From NCBI RefSeq assembly GCF_001513955.1, contig NZ_KQ948148.1, positions 487,905 to 551,904 on the forward strand: a stretch of DNA of 64,000 nucleotides. The letters are read 5' to 3'. The notes beneath the pieces are model-generated. The model ran no database searches. It had not been told where the DNA came from and was given only the letters and a program-made list of their open reading frames with translations. Each line of letters opens with the position of its first letter. The stretch's first letter is position 1. Positions 7,771 to 15,953 of the stretch are shown one piece after another. This DNA comes from Streptomyces pseudovenezuelae. GTDB taxonomy: Bacteria > Actinomycetota > Actinomycetes > Streptomycetales > Streptomycetaceae. The position numbers and the translations under genes were made by a program.

Positions 7771-7782
7771 ACCTGCGCAGGT
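7771..7782. promoter_or_regulatory. 12-bp palindrome between permease riboswitch and arsR-type gene
   Basis: ACCTGCGCAGGT is a perfect palindrome in the shared promoter region, 39 nt before the regulator ATG. ArsR/SmtB proteins bind inverted repeats in their own promoters, so this is a candidate operator. Palindromes of this length do occur by chance in GC-rich DNA. Confidence 0.4.
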
Positions 7783-7821
7783 ATGGAAGATCACACAGCG
7801 CGGCCTGCGAGGATGTGCCGC

Positions 7822-8169
7822 ATGCACCTCGTCCCGGCCGACCGAGCCGACCGCCGCACCATCGACGGGCACCGGGTGTGCGACGCCATCGCCGCGATCG
7901 GCGACCCGGGACACGTCCGCACCTGGTCCGACCGCTTCGCCCTCCTCGCCGACCCGAACCGCCTCTCGCTGCTCCTGGCCCTGCACCGCACCGGCCCGCT
8001 GGCCGTCTCCGACCTCGCGATCGCGACCGGCATGAACGACCCGGCCGTGTCCCAGGCGCTGCGGCTGCTGCGGGCGGCGGGGGTGGTCGCGGGGGAGAAG
8101 GAGGGGCGCGTGGTGCGGTATTCGGTGGTGGACGCGGAGGTGCGGGGGCTGTTGCAGCAGGTGTCCTGA
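7822..8169 (+). CDS. ArsR/SmtB-family transcriptional regulator
   Basis: A 115-residue winged-helix repressor. The DNA-binding core is clear: RFALLADPNRLSLLLALH, then LAVSDLAIATGMNDPAVSQALRLL as the helix-turn-helix and a wing with GRVVRYSVVD. I chose the ATG at 7822 because GCGAGGA lies 8 nt upstream; earlier ATGs at 7783 and 7813 are possible. The gene diverges from a cobalt/nickel permease, which suggests a metal-sensing repressor of the NmtR/KmtR kind. I see Cys and His residues near the N terminus but cannot assign a metal site. Family certain, ligand inferred. Confidence 0.9.
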   Translation: MHLVPADRADRRTIDGHRVCDAIAAIGDPGHVRTWSDRFALLADPNRLSLLLALHRTGPLAVSDLAIATGMNDPAVSQALRLLRAAGVVAGEKEGRVVRYSVVDAEVRGLLQQVS

Positions 8170-8291
8170 GGCGGCGGTCCCCGGTGCGGTGGCAGACCTG
8201 CCGTGGTCCGGCCGCCGGTCGGTCGCCCACGGCGTAACCCATACGGCCCGGAACGCTGGTGACCTCCGGGAACCCGGTGATCACTTGAAGC

Positions 8292-9077
8292 ATGACCCCG
8301 CCCCGCGCCGCCCGCGCCGCCACCCTCGCCCTCGCCCTGTCCGGGCTCCTCGCCGCCACGGCCTGCTCCGCGCTCTCCACGCCGCCCACCGCGCCCAAGC
8401 CGCCGATCACCCCGCCCAGCAGCGCGCCGCCCCGGTCCCCGAAGGCGTCTGCCGCCGCGTCCTCGGTCCTCACCGAGGCCATGGCGCAGGCCGCGCTCGT
8501 CACCGACGCGGACCTGGGTGAGCCCTGGACGCCGAGCCAGGGGGTGGCCACCTGGCACGACGGGGTGCTGAAGGCGAAGGCGGACCGGCGGGCGTGTCAG
8601 CGGCTGCTCGACGCGCTGTACGCGGACGAGGTGTTCGGGGCCGACGCGCAGGCCCGAGCGGTCGTCGGGATGGACGACGTGTGGAACGAGGCGCAGATGC
8701 GGTACCAGGTGCTCGCGCGTACGCCGGCGGAGATCGACAAGACCCTGTCCTGGCTCAAGGGCCTTCCCCGCACGTGCGCGCGGTTCGCGGCCACCACGGC
8801 CTCGGGCGCCGTCCTCGGTGTGCAGGTCGCCGAGCTGCCGTTGCCGGAGGCGGGGGACGCGCGGCAGGGGCTGCGGGTGCTGCTGACCGGGCAGTCGCGG
8901 GACGGCGAGCCGACGACGCTCACGCTGGACGTCGCCGCGCTCCGCGTGGGGGAGGACGCGATCAGCGTGACCAACGGCGGCTTCGGCGACGTGCAGACGG
9001 AGGCCACGCAGACGGCCGTACAGCTGGGTGCCGAGCGGCTGAAGGAGGTGCGCAGGCAGGGACGGGTGCAGGTGTGA
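8292..9077 (+). CDS. Secreted lipoprotein of unknown function
   Basis: A 261-residue protein with a lipoprotein signal: Arg residues, hydrophobic LALALSGLLA, then a lipobox ending at Cys25 (LAATAC), so the mature protein is anchored outside the membrane. A Pro/Ser-rich linker (residues 28-55) leads to a globular domain (about 60-255) that loosely resembles extracellular sensor-type domains of actinobacterial lipoproteins, with two Cys residues that could form a disulfide (RRACQRLL and PRTCARFA). No catalytic motif is recognised. It stands alone between arsR and a converging region. No strong ribosome site is visible before the ATG. Function unknown. Confidence 0.85.
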   Translation: MTPPRAARAATLALALSGLLAATACSALSTPPTAPKPPITPPSSAPPRSPKASAAASSVLTEAMAQAALVTDADLGEPWTPSQGVATWHDGVLKAKADRRACQRLLDALYADEVFGADAQARAVVGMDDVWNEAQMRYQVLARTPAEIDKTLSWLKGLPRTCARFAATTASGAVLGVQVAELPLPEAGDARQGLRVLLTGQSRDGEPTTLTLDVAALRVGEDAISVTNGGFGDVQTEATQTAVQLGAERLKEVRRQGRVQV

Positions 9078-9445
9078 GCTGTCCGTCCCGGTCGACCGCT
9101 CCGGCCCGGCCCCCTCATGCACCCTTCACAGACCGCACACTCATTCATTACGGTCGTCGGTGACGGTCAGGGAGCGGCCGCTCGGCGTCACACCGTGCCG
9201 GAGCCGCCCGCGCGCTCCCGCCCGTCCGCCCTCCCCCACCACCCCGAGCCGAGCCGTGCCGTGCTCTTCGTCCCTGTCCCGCGACGCCGACCGGGGCGCC
9301 TCCCGCCGTCCCGAGCGGGCCGGGGACCTTCCAGGAGGGCCGCGAGACGAGGCGCGCGGCCCCACCGGGGCGGTCGCCGTCCACCGAGGACGACGGCCGC
9401 CCCGGCACCCGGTTCAGCGCTTCTCGTACGGATCCGCCAGAGCTG
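9078..9445. other. Intergenic stretch without supported gene
   Basis: The 368 nt between the lipoprotein and the XRE-TPR gene contain open frames on both strands, but none has a ribosome site, family resemblance or convincing codon bias. Small stem-forming repeats are present, as expected between converging genes. I see no specific element. Confidence 0.6.
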
Positions 9446-10792
9446 TCACAGAGGGGGCTGTGCGGGTGCGGGTCCGAGCGTGGTGGTGCCGGGGGCCGTA
9501 CGGTGTCCCAGGCCCGTCCGGTACGCGTCCAGCGCAGCCTCGACCCGTCCCGTACGGCGCAGCAGATCCCCGAGCAGCCGGCACAGGTCGGCCAGGTCAC
9601 CGGCGGCGCCGGCCCGCTCCAGGAGGCTCAGGGCGCGGACGTAGTGCTCCTCGGCGGCCTCGGTGTCCCGGGCGTCCTCGGCGATGATCCCGAGGAGGCG
9701 GTGGGCGGCGGCGGAGTGCAGGGCGCCGCGCTCGGAGCTGAGGTCGCTGAGCACGTCGTGGAGCAGGGCGGCGGCCTCCTCGGACTTGCCGCGCCGGTGC
9801 AGTACGTCGGCGAGCTCGACGGCGGCCTGGCTGGAGTAGAGGGCGGCCCGCTTGGCGGAGAGCATGGCGAGGGCCTGCCGCAACTCGGCCTCGGCGCGCT
9901 CCAGTTCGCCGTTCTGGGCGTAGACGTATCCGCGCATCCAGTGGCAGTTGGCGAGTTCGGTACGGAGCTGGAGCTGCCGGTACAGTTCGGCGGCCTTGGC
10001 GAGGGAGGCGTCGGCCTCGGCGAGGCGGCCCTCGGCGAGCAGGGTGCGGGCCACGGAGCGGTGCATGCGGGCGACGAGGGCCGGGTCGCCGGACTGCGGG
10101 GCGAGCGCGAGGGCGAGTTCGGCGGCCTGGGCGGCGCGTGCGTGGGCGCCCATGTCCATGTAGGGGCCGATGACGCTCGCGTAGAGGAGGAGCAGGGCGT
10201 CCGGGTCGTGCAGGCCACCTCGGTTGAGCTCGTCGATGGTGGATTCCAACAGGTAGACCGAGTAGCGCAGTTCACCGGTGAGGTAGTGGGACAGGGCGCG
10301 TCCTCGCAGGGCGGGAACCCGGGCCGGCAGGGGCACGTCGTCGCCGAGGGCCTGCTCCGCTCGCTCGAAGTACTGCCGCGCGGCGCCGAGTTCGCCCGTC
10401 TCCACGGCGCACTCCCCGAGCCCGAGCAGGGCGGCGGCCCGCACCTCGGCGAGGTCGAGCGCGTCGGCCTCGTCGAGCAGCCGGGCGTACTGGGTGGCGG
10501 ACTCCTCGGCCTCCCCGGTGGCGAGGGTGCGCTGGGCCTCGGTGAGGCGGAGCCGCAGATCGGTGACGAGCCGGGCCGGACGGCCGGTGGCCAGCTCCTC
10601 GAAGCCGACACCGAGGCGGTCGGCGAGGTGCCGGAGCGCGTCGTCGGAGGGCCGCACCCGCCCGGACTCCAGGGTGGAGATGTAGGCCGGCGTGTAGGCC
10701 GGTTCGGCCAGCTGCTTCTGGGTCAGCCCGCGTTCGACCCGCAGCTGCTGCACCCGTCGCCCGATGATGCCCGGGTCGTCCCGCTCCGACAT
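9446..10792 (-). CDS. XRE-family regulator with C-terminal TPR domain
   Basis: A 448-residue cytoplasmic protein. An N-terminal helix-turn-helix (residues ~10-70: IIGRRVQQLRVERGLTQKQL, then YTPAYISTLESGRVRPS) is followed by a ~370-residue array of TPR-like helical repeats, for example a segment ending LGECAVETGELGAARQYFER and several LAEGRLAEADASL-type units. This is the layout of peptide-responsive RRNPP-type regulators, though many Streptomyces XRE-TPR proteins have no known ligand. The ATG has GGGGAG 7 nt upstream. The longer upstream frame is not needed. It diverges from a small secreted peptide gene with phased TTAA half-sites between them. Domain call secure; ligand unknown. Confidence 0.92.
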   Translation of the reverse strand: MSERDDPGIIGRRVQQLRVERGLTQKQLAEPAYTPAYISTLESGRVRPSDDALRHLADRLGVGFEELATGRPARLVTDLRLRLTEAQRTLATGEAEESATQYARLLDEADALDLAEVRAAALLGLGECAVETGELGAARQYFERAEQALGDDVPLPARVPALRGRALSHYLTGELRYSVYLLESTIDELNRGGLHDPDALLLLYASVIGPYMDMGAHARAAQAAELALALAPQSGDPALVARMHRSVARTLLAEGRLAEADASLAKAAELYRQLQLRTELANCHWMRGYVYAQNGELERAEAELRQALAMLSAKRAALYSSQAAVELADVLHRRGKSEEAAALLHDVLSDLSSERGALHSAAAHRLLGIIAEDARDTEAAEEHYVRALSLLERAGAAGDLADLCRLLGDLLRRTGRVEAALDAYRTGLGHRTAPGTTTLGPAPAQPPL

Positions 10793-10839
10793 GGCCAACT
10801 CCCCAAGCCCCTCTTGCCGTTCGGCTCGCGCAGCCCCTA

Positions 10840-10870
10840 GGTTAAACGGCGTATTAACCCTGCTTAATAC
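10840..10870. promoter_or_regulatory. Phased TTAA half-sites in divergent promoter
   Basis: In a ~72% G+C genome this spot has three TTAA motifs at 10842, 10854 and 10864. They form overlapping inverted repeats: GGTTAA/TTAACC (10840-10859) and GTATTAA-ccctgc-TTAATAC (10851-10870). The site lies 48 nt before the regulator ATG and 45 nt before the peptide GTG, so it can serve both promoters and is a candidate operator of the XRE-TPR protein. Confidence 0.6.
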
Positions 10871-10915
10871 ACCGTCACCGCCATGGGTACTCACCGCCAC
10901 CGCTGCGAGGTCGCC

Positions 10916-11092
10916 GTGCTCGAACGCACCAGCACCACCGCACGCTACGCCAGAGGGGTCGCCGCCGCGGTCGTGGCTGTGGCCACACTGGTCCTCGCGG
11001 CGAACGCGGGACCCGCGAGGGCGTCCGAGCCGCGCCCCGCCGAGCAGGCCGCGCAGACCCGGCACCAGGCCGGGCCGCCCACCGCGGACTGA
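10916..11092 (+). CDS. Small secreted peptide precursor beside XRE-TPR regulator
   Basis: A 58-residue precursor (69 if the ATG at 10883 is used). The GTG start is preferred because GAGG lies 5 nt upstream. Arg-containing N terminus, hydrophobic core GVAAAVVAVATLVLAANA and a signal-peptidase-like GPARA/SEP site predict export, leaving a polar peptide of about 22 residues ending QAGPPTAD. No homologue is recognised. It diverges from the XRE-TPR regulator across a shared palindromic promoter, the geometry of peptide-signalling pairs. That the peptide is a signal is inference; it could be an unrelated small exported protein. Confidence 0.6.
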   Translation: MLERTSTTARYARGVAAAVVAVATLVLAANAGPARASEPRPAEQAAQTRHQAGPPTAD

Positions 11093-11113
11093 GCGCCCGG
11101 GGAACGACGGCTG

Positions 11114-11683
11114 TCAGAGCTGGAACTCCGCGGGCGCGAGACCCAGAGCCCCGCAGGCCTCCCTCAGGACCGCCTGCTCCGCCTGGGAGAAGTGGCCGTC
11201 GGCACCGGCGATGACGATGCCGGTCTGGATCACCGCGCGGGCCTCGGTGGGCTTCTTCGCGGCCTTGGCGATCTCCTGGAGCGCCTCGGCCTTGCCCTGC
11301 GGGAAGTTGCGGGTCAGCTGGTCCACGTGCTTGTGGAAGCGCTGGCGCAGCTGCTCCGGCGGGAAGTTCTGCAACACCTCGTTGCCGAGGATCAGCGACT
11401 CCATCTGCTGCATCTCGGCCGCGTCCACCTGGCCGTCGGCTGCCGCGACCAGGGCGCACATCGCCATGCTGGCGTCCCGGTAGGCGCCGCTCTTCAACTC
11501 GGCCTTGAGCGAGCCGAGCTGGGTCTTCAGCACGCCGACGAGCTGGGACCGCGAACCGCCGCGCGAGGCGCCCTGTCCGTGCCCACCGGTCGCCGTGCCG
11601 TGCCCACCGGTCGTGCCGCGCCCGCCCTGCGCCTGCTGCTGCAGGTTCTTGGCCTGGTCCTTGAGCCGGTCGAACAGTGCCAT
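11114..11683 (-). CDS. TerB-family tellurite resistance protein
   Basis: A 189-residue cytoplasmic protein. After MALFDRLKDQAKN and a Gly/Ser/Gln-rich linker (residues ~15-50) comes an all-helical TerB domain with MAMCALVAAADGQVDAAEM and, near the end, VIAGADGHFSQAEQAVLREA, each with the acidic DG motif typical of TerB metal sites. I chose the ATG at 11683 because GAGGTGA lies just upstream. TerB proteins take part in tellurite resistance and stress complexes with TerD and vWA/TerF proteins; a TerF-like vWA gene lies 15 kb away, not linked. Family secure, role general. Confidence 0.9.
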   Translation of the reverse strand: MALFDRLKDQAKNLQQQAQGGRGTTGGHGTATGGHGQGASRGGSRSQLVGVLKTQLGSLKAELKSGAYRDASMAMCALVAAADGQVDAAEMQQMESLILGNEVLQNFPPEQLRQRFHKHVDQLTRNFPQGKAEALQEIAKAAKKPTEARAVIQTGIVIAGADGHFSQAEQAVLREACGALGLAPAEFQL

Positions 11684-11812
11684 TGACGTCACCTCGGTAA
11701 TCGTCTGAGTGATCTCACCCCGTCAACGGACCGACCCGGGTAAAGGTTCCACCAAGCGTCCCCGGGGACCGCACCCCCTGCGGACGGGGTCCCCGGCGCC
11801 TACGCTGCCCGC

Positions 11813-13048
11813 ATGACGTCTTCCGCCGCCCGCACCGCGCTGGACCTCACCGCCGGTCTCCCGGTCCCCGACCTGGAGGACTTCTACCGGGACCTGCACC
11901 GCCACCCCGAGCTGTCGTTCCAGGAGCACCGCACCGCGGCCCGGCTCGCCGAGCGGCTGAAGGCGGCCGGTTTCGAGACCGCCGAGGGCATCGGCCGCAC
12001 CGGCGTCGCGGGCCTCCTGCGCAACGGCGACGGCCCGACCGTCCTGCTGCGCGCCGACATGGACGCGCTGCCGGTGGAGGAGCTGACCGGGCTGCCGTAC
12101 GCCTCGCGGACGCCCGGGGTGATGCACGCCTGCGGGCACGACCTGCATGTGACCTGGCTGGCGGGGGCGGCGAAGGCGCTCGCGGACGGGCGGGACGCCT
12201 GGTCCGGGACGCTGCTCCTGGTGGGCCAGCCCGCCGAGGAGGCCGGGGGCGGGGCGGCCGCGATGGTCGCCGACGGCCTCTACGACCGTTTCCCGCGCCC
12301 GGACGTCCTGCTCGGCCAGCACGTGGTGCCGGGCCCGGCGGGCCTGTACCCGCACGTGCCGGGCCTGATCATGTCGGCGACGACGGACGTGGAGATCGTG
12401 GTGCACGGCCGGGGCGGCCACGGCTCGCGCCCGGAGACGACGGTCGACCCGGTCGTCACGGCCGCCTACATCGTCACGCGGCTCCAGACGATCGTCAGCC
12501 GGGAGATCAAGCCCCGCGAGTCGGCCGTCCTGACCGTCGGCCGGATCGAGGCGGGCACGGCCCCGAACATCATCCCCGCCACCGCCCGCATCTCCCTCAA
12601 CCTGCGCACCCAGTCCGAGGCGGTCCGGGACCGGATGCTCGCCGCGATCCGCCGGATCGCCGAGGGCGAGTGCCACGCGGCGGGCTGCCCGCGCGAGCCC
12701 GAGGTGACCCTCGGCGGTTCGTTCCCGGCCACGGTCAACGACCCGGAGACCGACCAGCGGATCGCCGCCGTGCACCGCGAGGTGTTCGGCACCGACACCG
12801 TCTTCGACTCCGGCCCGGCGATGGCCAGTGAGGACTTCTCCAAGCTCGCGCTCGGCGAACTCCCGTACTCCTACTGGTTCGTGACCTCCACGCCGGCCGA
12901 CACCTGGGACGCGGCGCCGGGCGCGGACCTGATGGAGAAGTTCGACGCCGTCCCCAGCAACCACAGCCCGCACTTCGCGCCGGACCTGTCGACGGTGGTG
13001 CCGGGCGTGCGGACGCTGGTGTCGGGCGCGCTCGCGATGCTCGGCTAG
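11813..13048 (+). CDS. M20-family amidohydrolase (N-acyl-amino acid hydrolase type)
   Basis: A 411-residue zinc peptidase-family enzyme of the AmaA/HipO/IAA-amidohydrolase group, hydrolysing N-acyl or amide bonds of amino acids. Metal and catalytic motifs are visible: LLRADMDALPVEE, MHACGHDLHVTW, GQPAEEAGGG (catalytic Glu pair), and a C-terminal NHSPHFAPD. The dimerisation lid starts around GRGGHGSRPE. The ATG lies 6 nt after TACGCT (11801-11806), so the mRNA is probably leaderless. The stop overlaps by 3 nt the stop of the converging next gene. Family certain; substrate unknown. Confidence 0.94.
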   Translation: MTSSAARTALDLTAGLPVPDLEDFYRDLHRHPELSFQEHRTAARLAERLKAAGFETAEGIGRTGVAGLLRNGDGPTVLLRADMDALPVEELTGLPYASRTPGVMHACGHDLHVTWLAGAAKALADGRDAWSGTLLLVGQPAEEAGGGAAAMVADGLYDRFPRPDVLLGQHVVPGPAGLYPHVPGLIMSATTDVEIVVHGRGGHGSRPETTVDPVVTAAYIVTRLQTIVSREIKPRESAVLTVGRIEAGTAPNIIPATARISLNLRTQSEAVRDRMLAAIRRIAEGECHAAGCPREPEVTLGGSFPATVNDPETDQRIAAVHREVFGTDTVFDSGPAMASEDFSKLALGELPYSYWFVTSTPADTWDAAPGADLMEKFDAVPSNHSPHFAPDLSTVVPGVRTLVSGALAMLG

Positions 13049-14232
13049 AACGGCGTGGCCTGCAGCTCCCGCAGCTGCTTGCGCACGTTCTCCAGGGCGC
13101 CGGGGCGCCGGCCCGGGACCCGGGCGCGCAACTGGGCGAGCAGGGTGCCCAGTTCCTGGGCCCGGGACTTGTCGCGTACCTGGCCCCACTGGTGGTGGGC
13201 CCGGTCGACGGCCTTCTCCACGCCCGGCGAGTCCGGGGCCTGTCCGGCGGCCAGCCGGGTCTCGGCCACCGTCAGCCAGATCCGGCAGCTGCGCGCCGAG
13301 TCCCTGGCGAACATGGCGAGGTCCGCCCGGACTTCGGACCAGTGCAGGGCCTGTTCGGAGGCGGGACCGTGGGCCCGGACGGCGGCCTGCTCGTGCGCCA
13401 CGGCGAGCGCGTCGGCCTCCTGGTGGCGGCCGGCCTGCACGGCGGCGGTGACCTGGACGTGCGGGTCCGGGGGCGGGGGAGGAGCGACGACCGCAGGCTG
13501 CGGGGCCCGTTCCGCGCCCACCGGGCCCTGCGGCACCTGCGGACGGGGCCGTTCGGTCCGGTACGAGGGCCTGGGGGCGAAGCCACCGGGCGCGGCCACC
13601 GGCATCGGCGGCACGGTCAGCACCACGTCCCCGTACGCCTCGGGACCCAGCCTGGTGAACGCCTGCTGATGCAGCTGCTCGACGGGCGGACGCCACCCGC
13701 TGCGCAGAATCGTCGCGATCGTCTTCATGTACGCCGGCGCGGCCACCGTACGCCGGGACGGCGGGGGCGCGATCCGCCCGAACACGGCGTTGTTGCGGCC
13801 GGAGTCGAGCGCGTGCGTCCGCAGCCACCCCCACGCGTCGGCGTCGGCGTGCAGGTCGACGAGGAGCGTCGTCGACCCCGGGGAGCGCAGCCGGAACTCC
13901 TCGCGGATCCACTGCCAGGGCAGCGCGGTGTAGCGCACGGTGGCCGGTGTGGTGCGGGCCAGCGCGAGGTGGGGCAGGTGCTGGCGGCGGTCCAGGGCGA
14001 GTTGTCCGGTGACGAACACGGTGAGCGGGCCCGGCGTGGCCGCGACCGCTCGCAGCCGGGTCAGGACGGCCTGGGGTTCCAGGGGGTCGGCGAGCTCGAC
14101 GACGTTGGCGGTGTCGGTGCCGGAGAGCACGGCCGGCGGCACGGCCGCGAGGACGGGAAGCACGGACGCCGCGTCCACCAGACGGCTCTTGCCCACCGGT
14201 GAGGCGGCGAGCAGCAGCACGGTTCCGGGCAT
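13045..14232 (-). CDS. Conserved actinobacterial protein with degenerate P-loop
   Basis: A 395-residue protein I do not recognise by function. It opens MPGTVLLLAASPVGKSRLVDA: the segment A-A-S-P-V-G-K-S resembles a Walker A loop but lacks the first glycine. The N-terminal ~195 residues form the conserved part (PWQWIREEFRLRSP, DADAWGWLRTHALDS). A Pro-rich linker (about 215-260) leads to a helical, TPR-like C-terminal half. The ATG has GGAGGG upstream. It lies in convergent orientation to the M20 gene with a 3-nt overlap, and just downstream of a PP2C phosphatase on the same strand, 69 nt apart. A nucleotide-binding role is possible but unproven. Confidence 0.85.
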   Translation of the reverse strand: MPGTVLLLAASPVGKSRLVDAASVLPVLAAVPPAVLSGTDTANVVELADPLEPQAVLTRLRAVAATPGPLTVFVTGQLALDRRQHLPHLALARTTPATVRYTALPWQWIREEFRLRSPGSTTLLVDLHADADAWGWLRTHALDSGRNNAVFGRIAPPPSRRTVAAPAYMKTIATILRSGWRPPVEQLHQQAFTRLGPEAYGDVVLTVPPMPVAAPGGFAPRPSYRTERPRPQVPQGPVGAERAPQPAVVAPPPPPDPHVQVTAAVQAGRHQEADALAVAHEQAAVRAHGPASEQALHWSEVRADLAMFARDSARSCRIWLTVAETRLAAGQAPDSPGVEKAVDRAHHQWGQVRDKSRAQELGTLLAQLRARVPGRRPGALENVRKQLRELQATPF

Positions 14233-14301
14233 CGGTCCCTCCCCATCCCCCTCGATCACTTACGGCAGAACGGTATCCGCTGCGGCCGCGAAGGGGGGTT
14301 C

Positions 14302-15402
14302 TCAGGAGGGCCGGCGTCCCTTTCCTGCCCGCTCGTCGGCTCTGCGCACCGCGAAGACGGTGGTGTCGTCGAGCAGGTGTCCGCCGCAGTGCCCGAGGGT
14401 GCCGTCGCGGACGAGGGCCACCAGGCGGCGGGGTTCGACGGCCCGCGGGTCGCCGGCGAGGGCGTAGAACTCCCCGGCGGGGTCCCGGGCCTCGGTGACG
14501 CCGTCGCTGGTCAGCAGGACGGTCTCGCCGGGGCCCAGGGGGACGCGGTGGACGGGCGGCGGCCCGTCGGCGGACAGCGCGCCGAGGCCCAGTGGGAGGC
14601 CGCCGGCGGCGAGCAGCGGCCGTACCCCCGACGGGCCGACCACCAGCGGCGGTTCGTGGCCGAAGACCATCGCCTCCACCACGCCGGTGTCGGCCTCGGG
14701 GAAGCCGAGCAGGACGGCGGTGGCGAAGCGGTCGCCGTCGTCGCGGCCGAGCGCGGTGACATGCCCGCCGTGCCGGCGCACCCGGATCTCCAGCCGTTCG
14801 GCGACCGTCGCGAGTGCCGGTTCGTGGTACGCCGCCTCACGGAACGTGCCGAGCAGCGCGGCCGCCTCCTCGACCGCGCCCAGCCCCTTGCCCTGGACGT
14901 CGCCGACGAGCACGCGGGTGCCGTGCGGGCCGGGCTGGATGTCGTAGAAGTCGCCGCCGACGCGGGCCTCGCTGTCGGCGGCGAGATACACCTCCGCGTG
15001 CTCCAGGCCGCCCCACACGGGCGGCAGCGGGCGCAGCACCGTGCGGCGGGTGGTGTCGGCGACGCCCCGCATGTGCAGCATGCTGCGTTCGCCGCGCAGC
15101 CGCACCGCGCAGGCCAGGACGGCGAGGATGAAGTCGGGCAGGCCGGACTGGTACTGGTGCGGCCAGGAGCTGTCGGCGGCGACGTAGGTGACCAGGGCGA
15201 GGGCGGCGAAGACGGCCGTTCCGGCGACTCCGCAGGTCGCGGCCGCGATGCCGGGGACCAGGACGACCCAGGAGATCATCCGGAGCTCGGCGGCCGTGTT
15301 GTAGTCGATCGCGGTGATCGCGACGAGCAGCAGGAGGGGCGGCAGCCAGGCGACACCGCGGCCGCGGACGCGCAGCACCTGCCCCCGGCCGACACCGCTC
15401 AT
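14302..15402 (-). CDS. Membrane PP2C/SpoIIE-family serine phosphatase
   Basis: A 366-residue protein with about four N-terminal membrane helices (residues ~18-110: WLPPLLLLVAITAI, ISWVVLVPGIAAATCGVAG and others) and a cytoplasmic SpoIIE-type PP2C domain (about 135-355). The metal-binding motifs are VGGDFYDI, VLVGDVQGKGLGA and LLTSDGVTEARD. Such phosphatases dephosphorylate anti-anti-sigma factors or act in related partner-switching stress control. There is no sensor domain other than the membrane part. The following gene (P-loop-like protein) lies 69 nt downstream and may be co-transcribed. Family certain, partner unknown. Confidence 0.93.
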   Translation of the reverse strand: MSGVGRGQVLRVRGRGVAWLPPLLLLVAITAIDYNTAAELRMISWVVLVPGIAAATCGVAGTAVFAALALVTYVAADSSWPHQYQSGLPDFILAVLACAVRLRGERSMLHMRGVADTTRRTVLRPLPPVWGGLEHAEVYLAADSEARVGGDFYDIQPGPHGTRVLVGDVQGKGLGAVEEAAALLGTFREAAYHEPALATVAERLEIRVRRHGGHVTALGRDDGDRFATAVLLGFPEADTGVVEAMVFGHEPPLVVGPSGVRPLLAAGGLPLGLGALSADGPPPVHRVPLGPGETVLLTSDGVTEARDPAGEFYALAGDPRAVEPRRLVALVRDGTLGHCGGHLLDDTTVFAVRRADERAGKGRRPS

Positions 15403-15515
15403 GGAGTCAGCGAAACACGGGGCGCTTCAGGCCGCCATCCGACTTGCCAGCGGCCCCGCGCAGGTGTGCTCTGGTAGTCGGGGGCGTATCGGGGTGGAGA
15501 GAGAGGAGTGCTCTC

Positions 15516-15944
15516 ATGGCTCATGCGGCACCCGCGGGCGGGTTCGCCCGGACACCCGATGTCTTCAGCGCCAAGGTGCACCTGGCCGCCAGGTACGGCA
15601 TCCCGGTCGTGCTCGGGCTTGTCTACGGCTACTGGGCGGCCGCGAACCGCCGTGACGGCGGCCCGATCACCGGCTGGAACGTGCTGTTCGGCTGTGTCAC
15701 GGCGCTCGCGTTCATCGTGCTGTGCGTCGCCGTGGCGACGTTCGCCCCGCTGCTGAAGCGGGAACTGCACTCGGCCGTGAAGTCCGGCTTCGCCGGGGCG
15801 GCCGTCGGGTTTCTGTACAGCCAGACGGGCGAGAGCGTGCTGCGCTCGACGGCCCTGGGCCTCGCGGTCGCGGCGGGCGTCTTCCTGGTGTTCTTCTACC
15901 GCTACTACACGCATGAGGACGGCGAGGGGAACCGGATCCGCTAG
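15516..15944 (+). CDS. Small integral membrane protein, conserved hypothetical
   Basis: A 142-residue protein with four hydrophobic segments (IPVVLGLVYGYWAA; VLFGCVTALAFIVLCVAVAT; FAGAAVGFLY; LGLAVAAGVFLVFFYRYY) and a short charged C terminus. The ATG is chosen because AGAGAGGAG lies 7 nt upstream. No catalytic or transport motif is visible. It is transcribed away from the PP2C gene and ends at a strong terminator. Function unknown; similar small membrane proteins are common in Streptomyces. Confidence 0.85.
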   Translation: MAHAAPAGGFARTPDVFSAKVHLAARYGIPVVLGLVYGYWAAANRRDGGPITGWNVLFGCVTALAFIVLCVAVATFAPLLKRELHSAVKSGFAGAAVGFLYSQTGESVLRSTALGLAVAAGVFLVFFYRYYTHEDGEGNRIR

Positions 15945-15953
15945 CGGACGTGC

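Noticed and set aside
7567..7986. 139-codon minus-strand frame over the riboswitch and arsR-type gene
   Set aside because: It overlaps the conserved cobalamin riboswitch and the ArsR coding region and has no motif of its own.
9141..9365. 74-codon minus-strand frame in the gap after the lipoprotein gene
   Set aside because: No ribosome site and Arg/Gly/Ser-rich composition like other shadow frames; competing frames exist on both strands.
11723..13912. Minus-strand open frame of 729 codons opposite the M20 amidohydrolase
   Set aside because: Shadow frame: Arg/Gly/Pro-rich composition, no motif, and it crosses two real genes.
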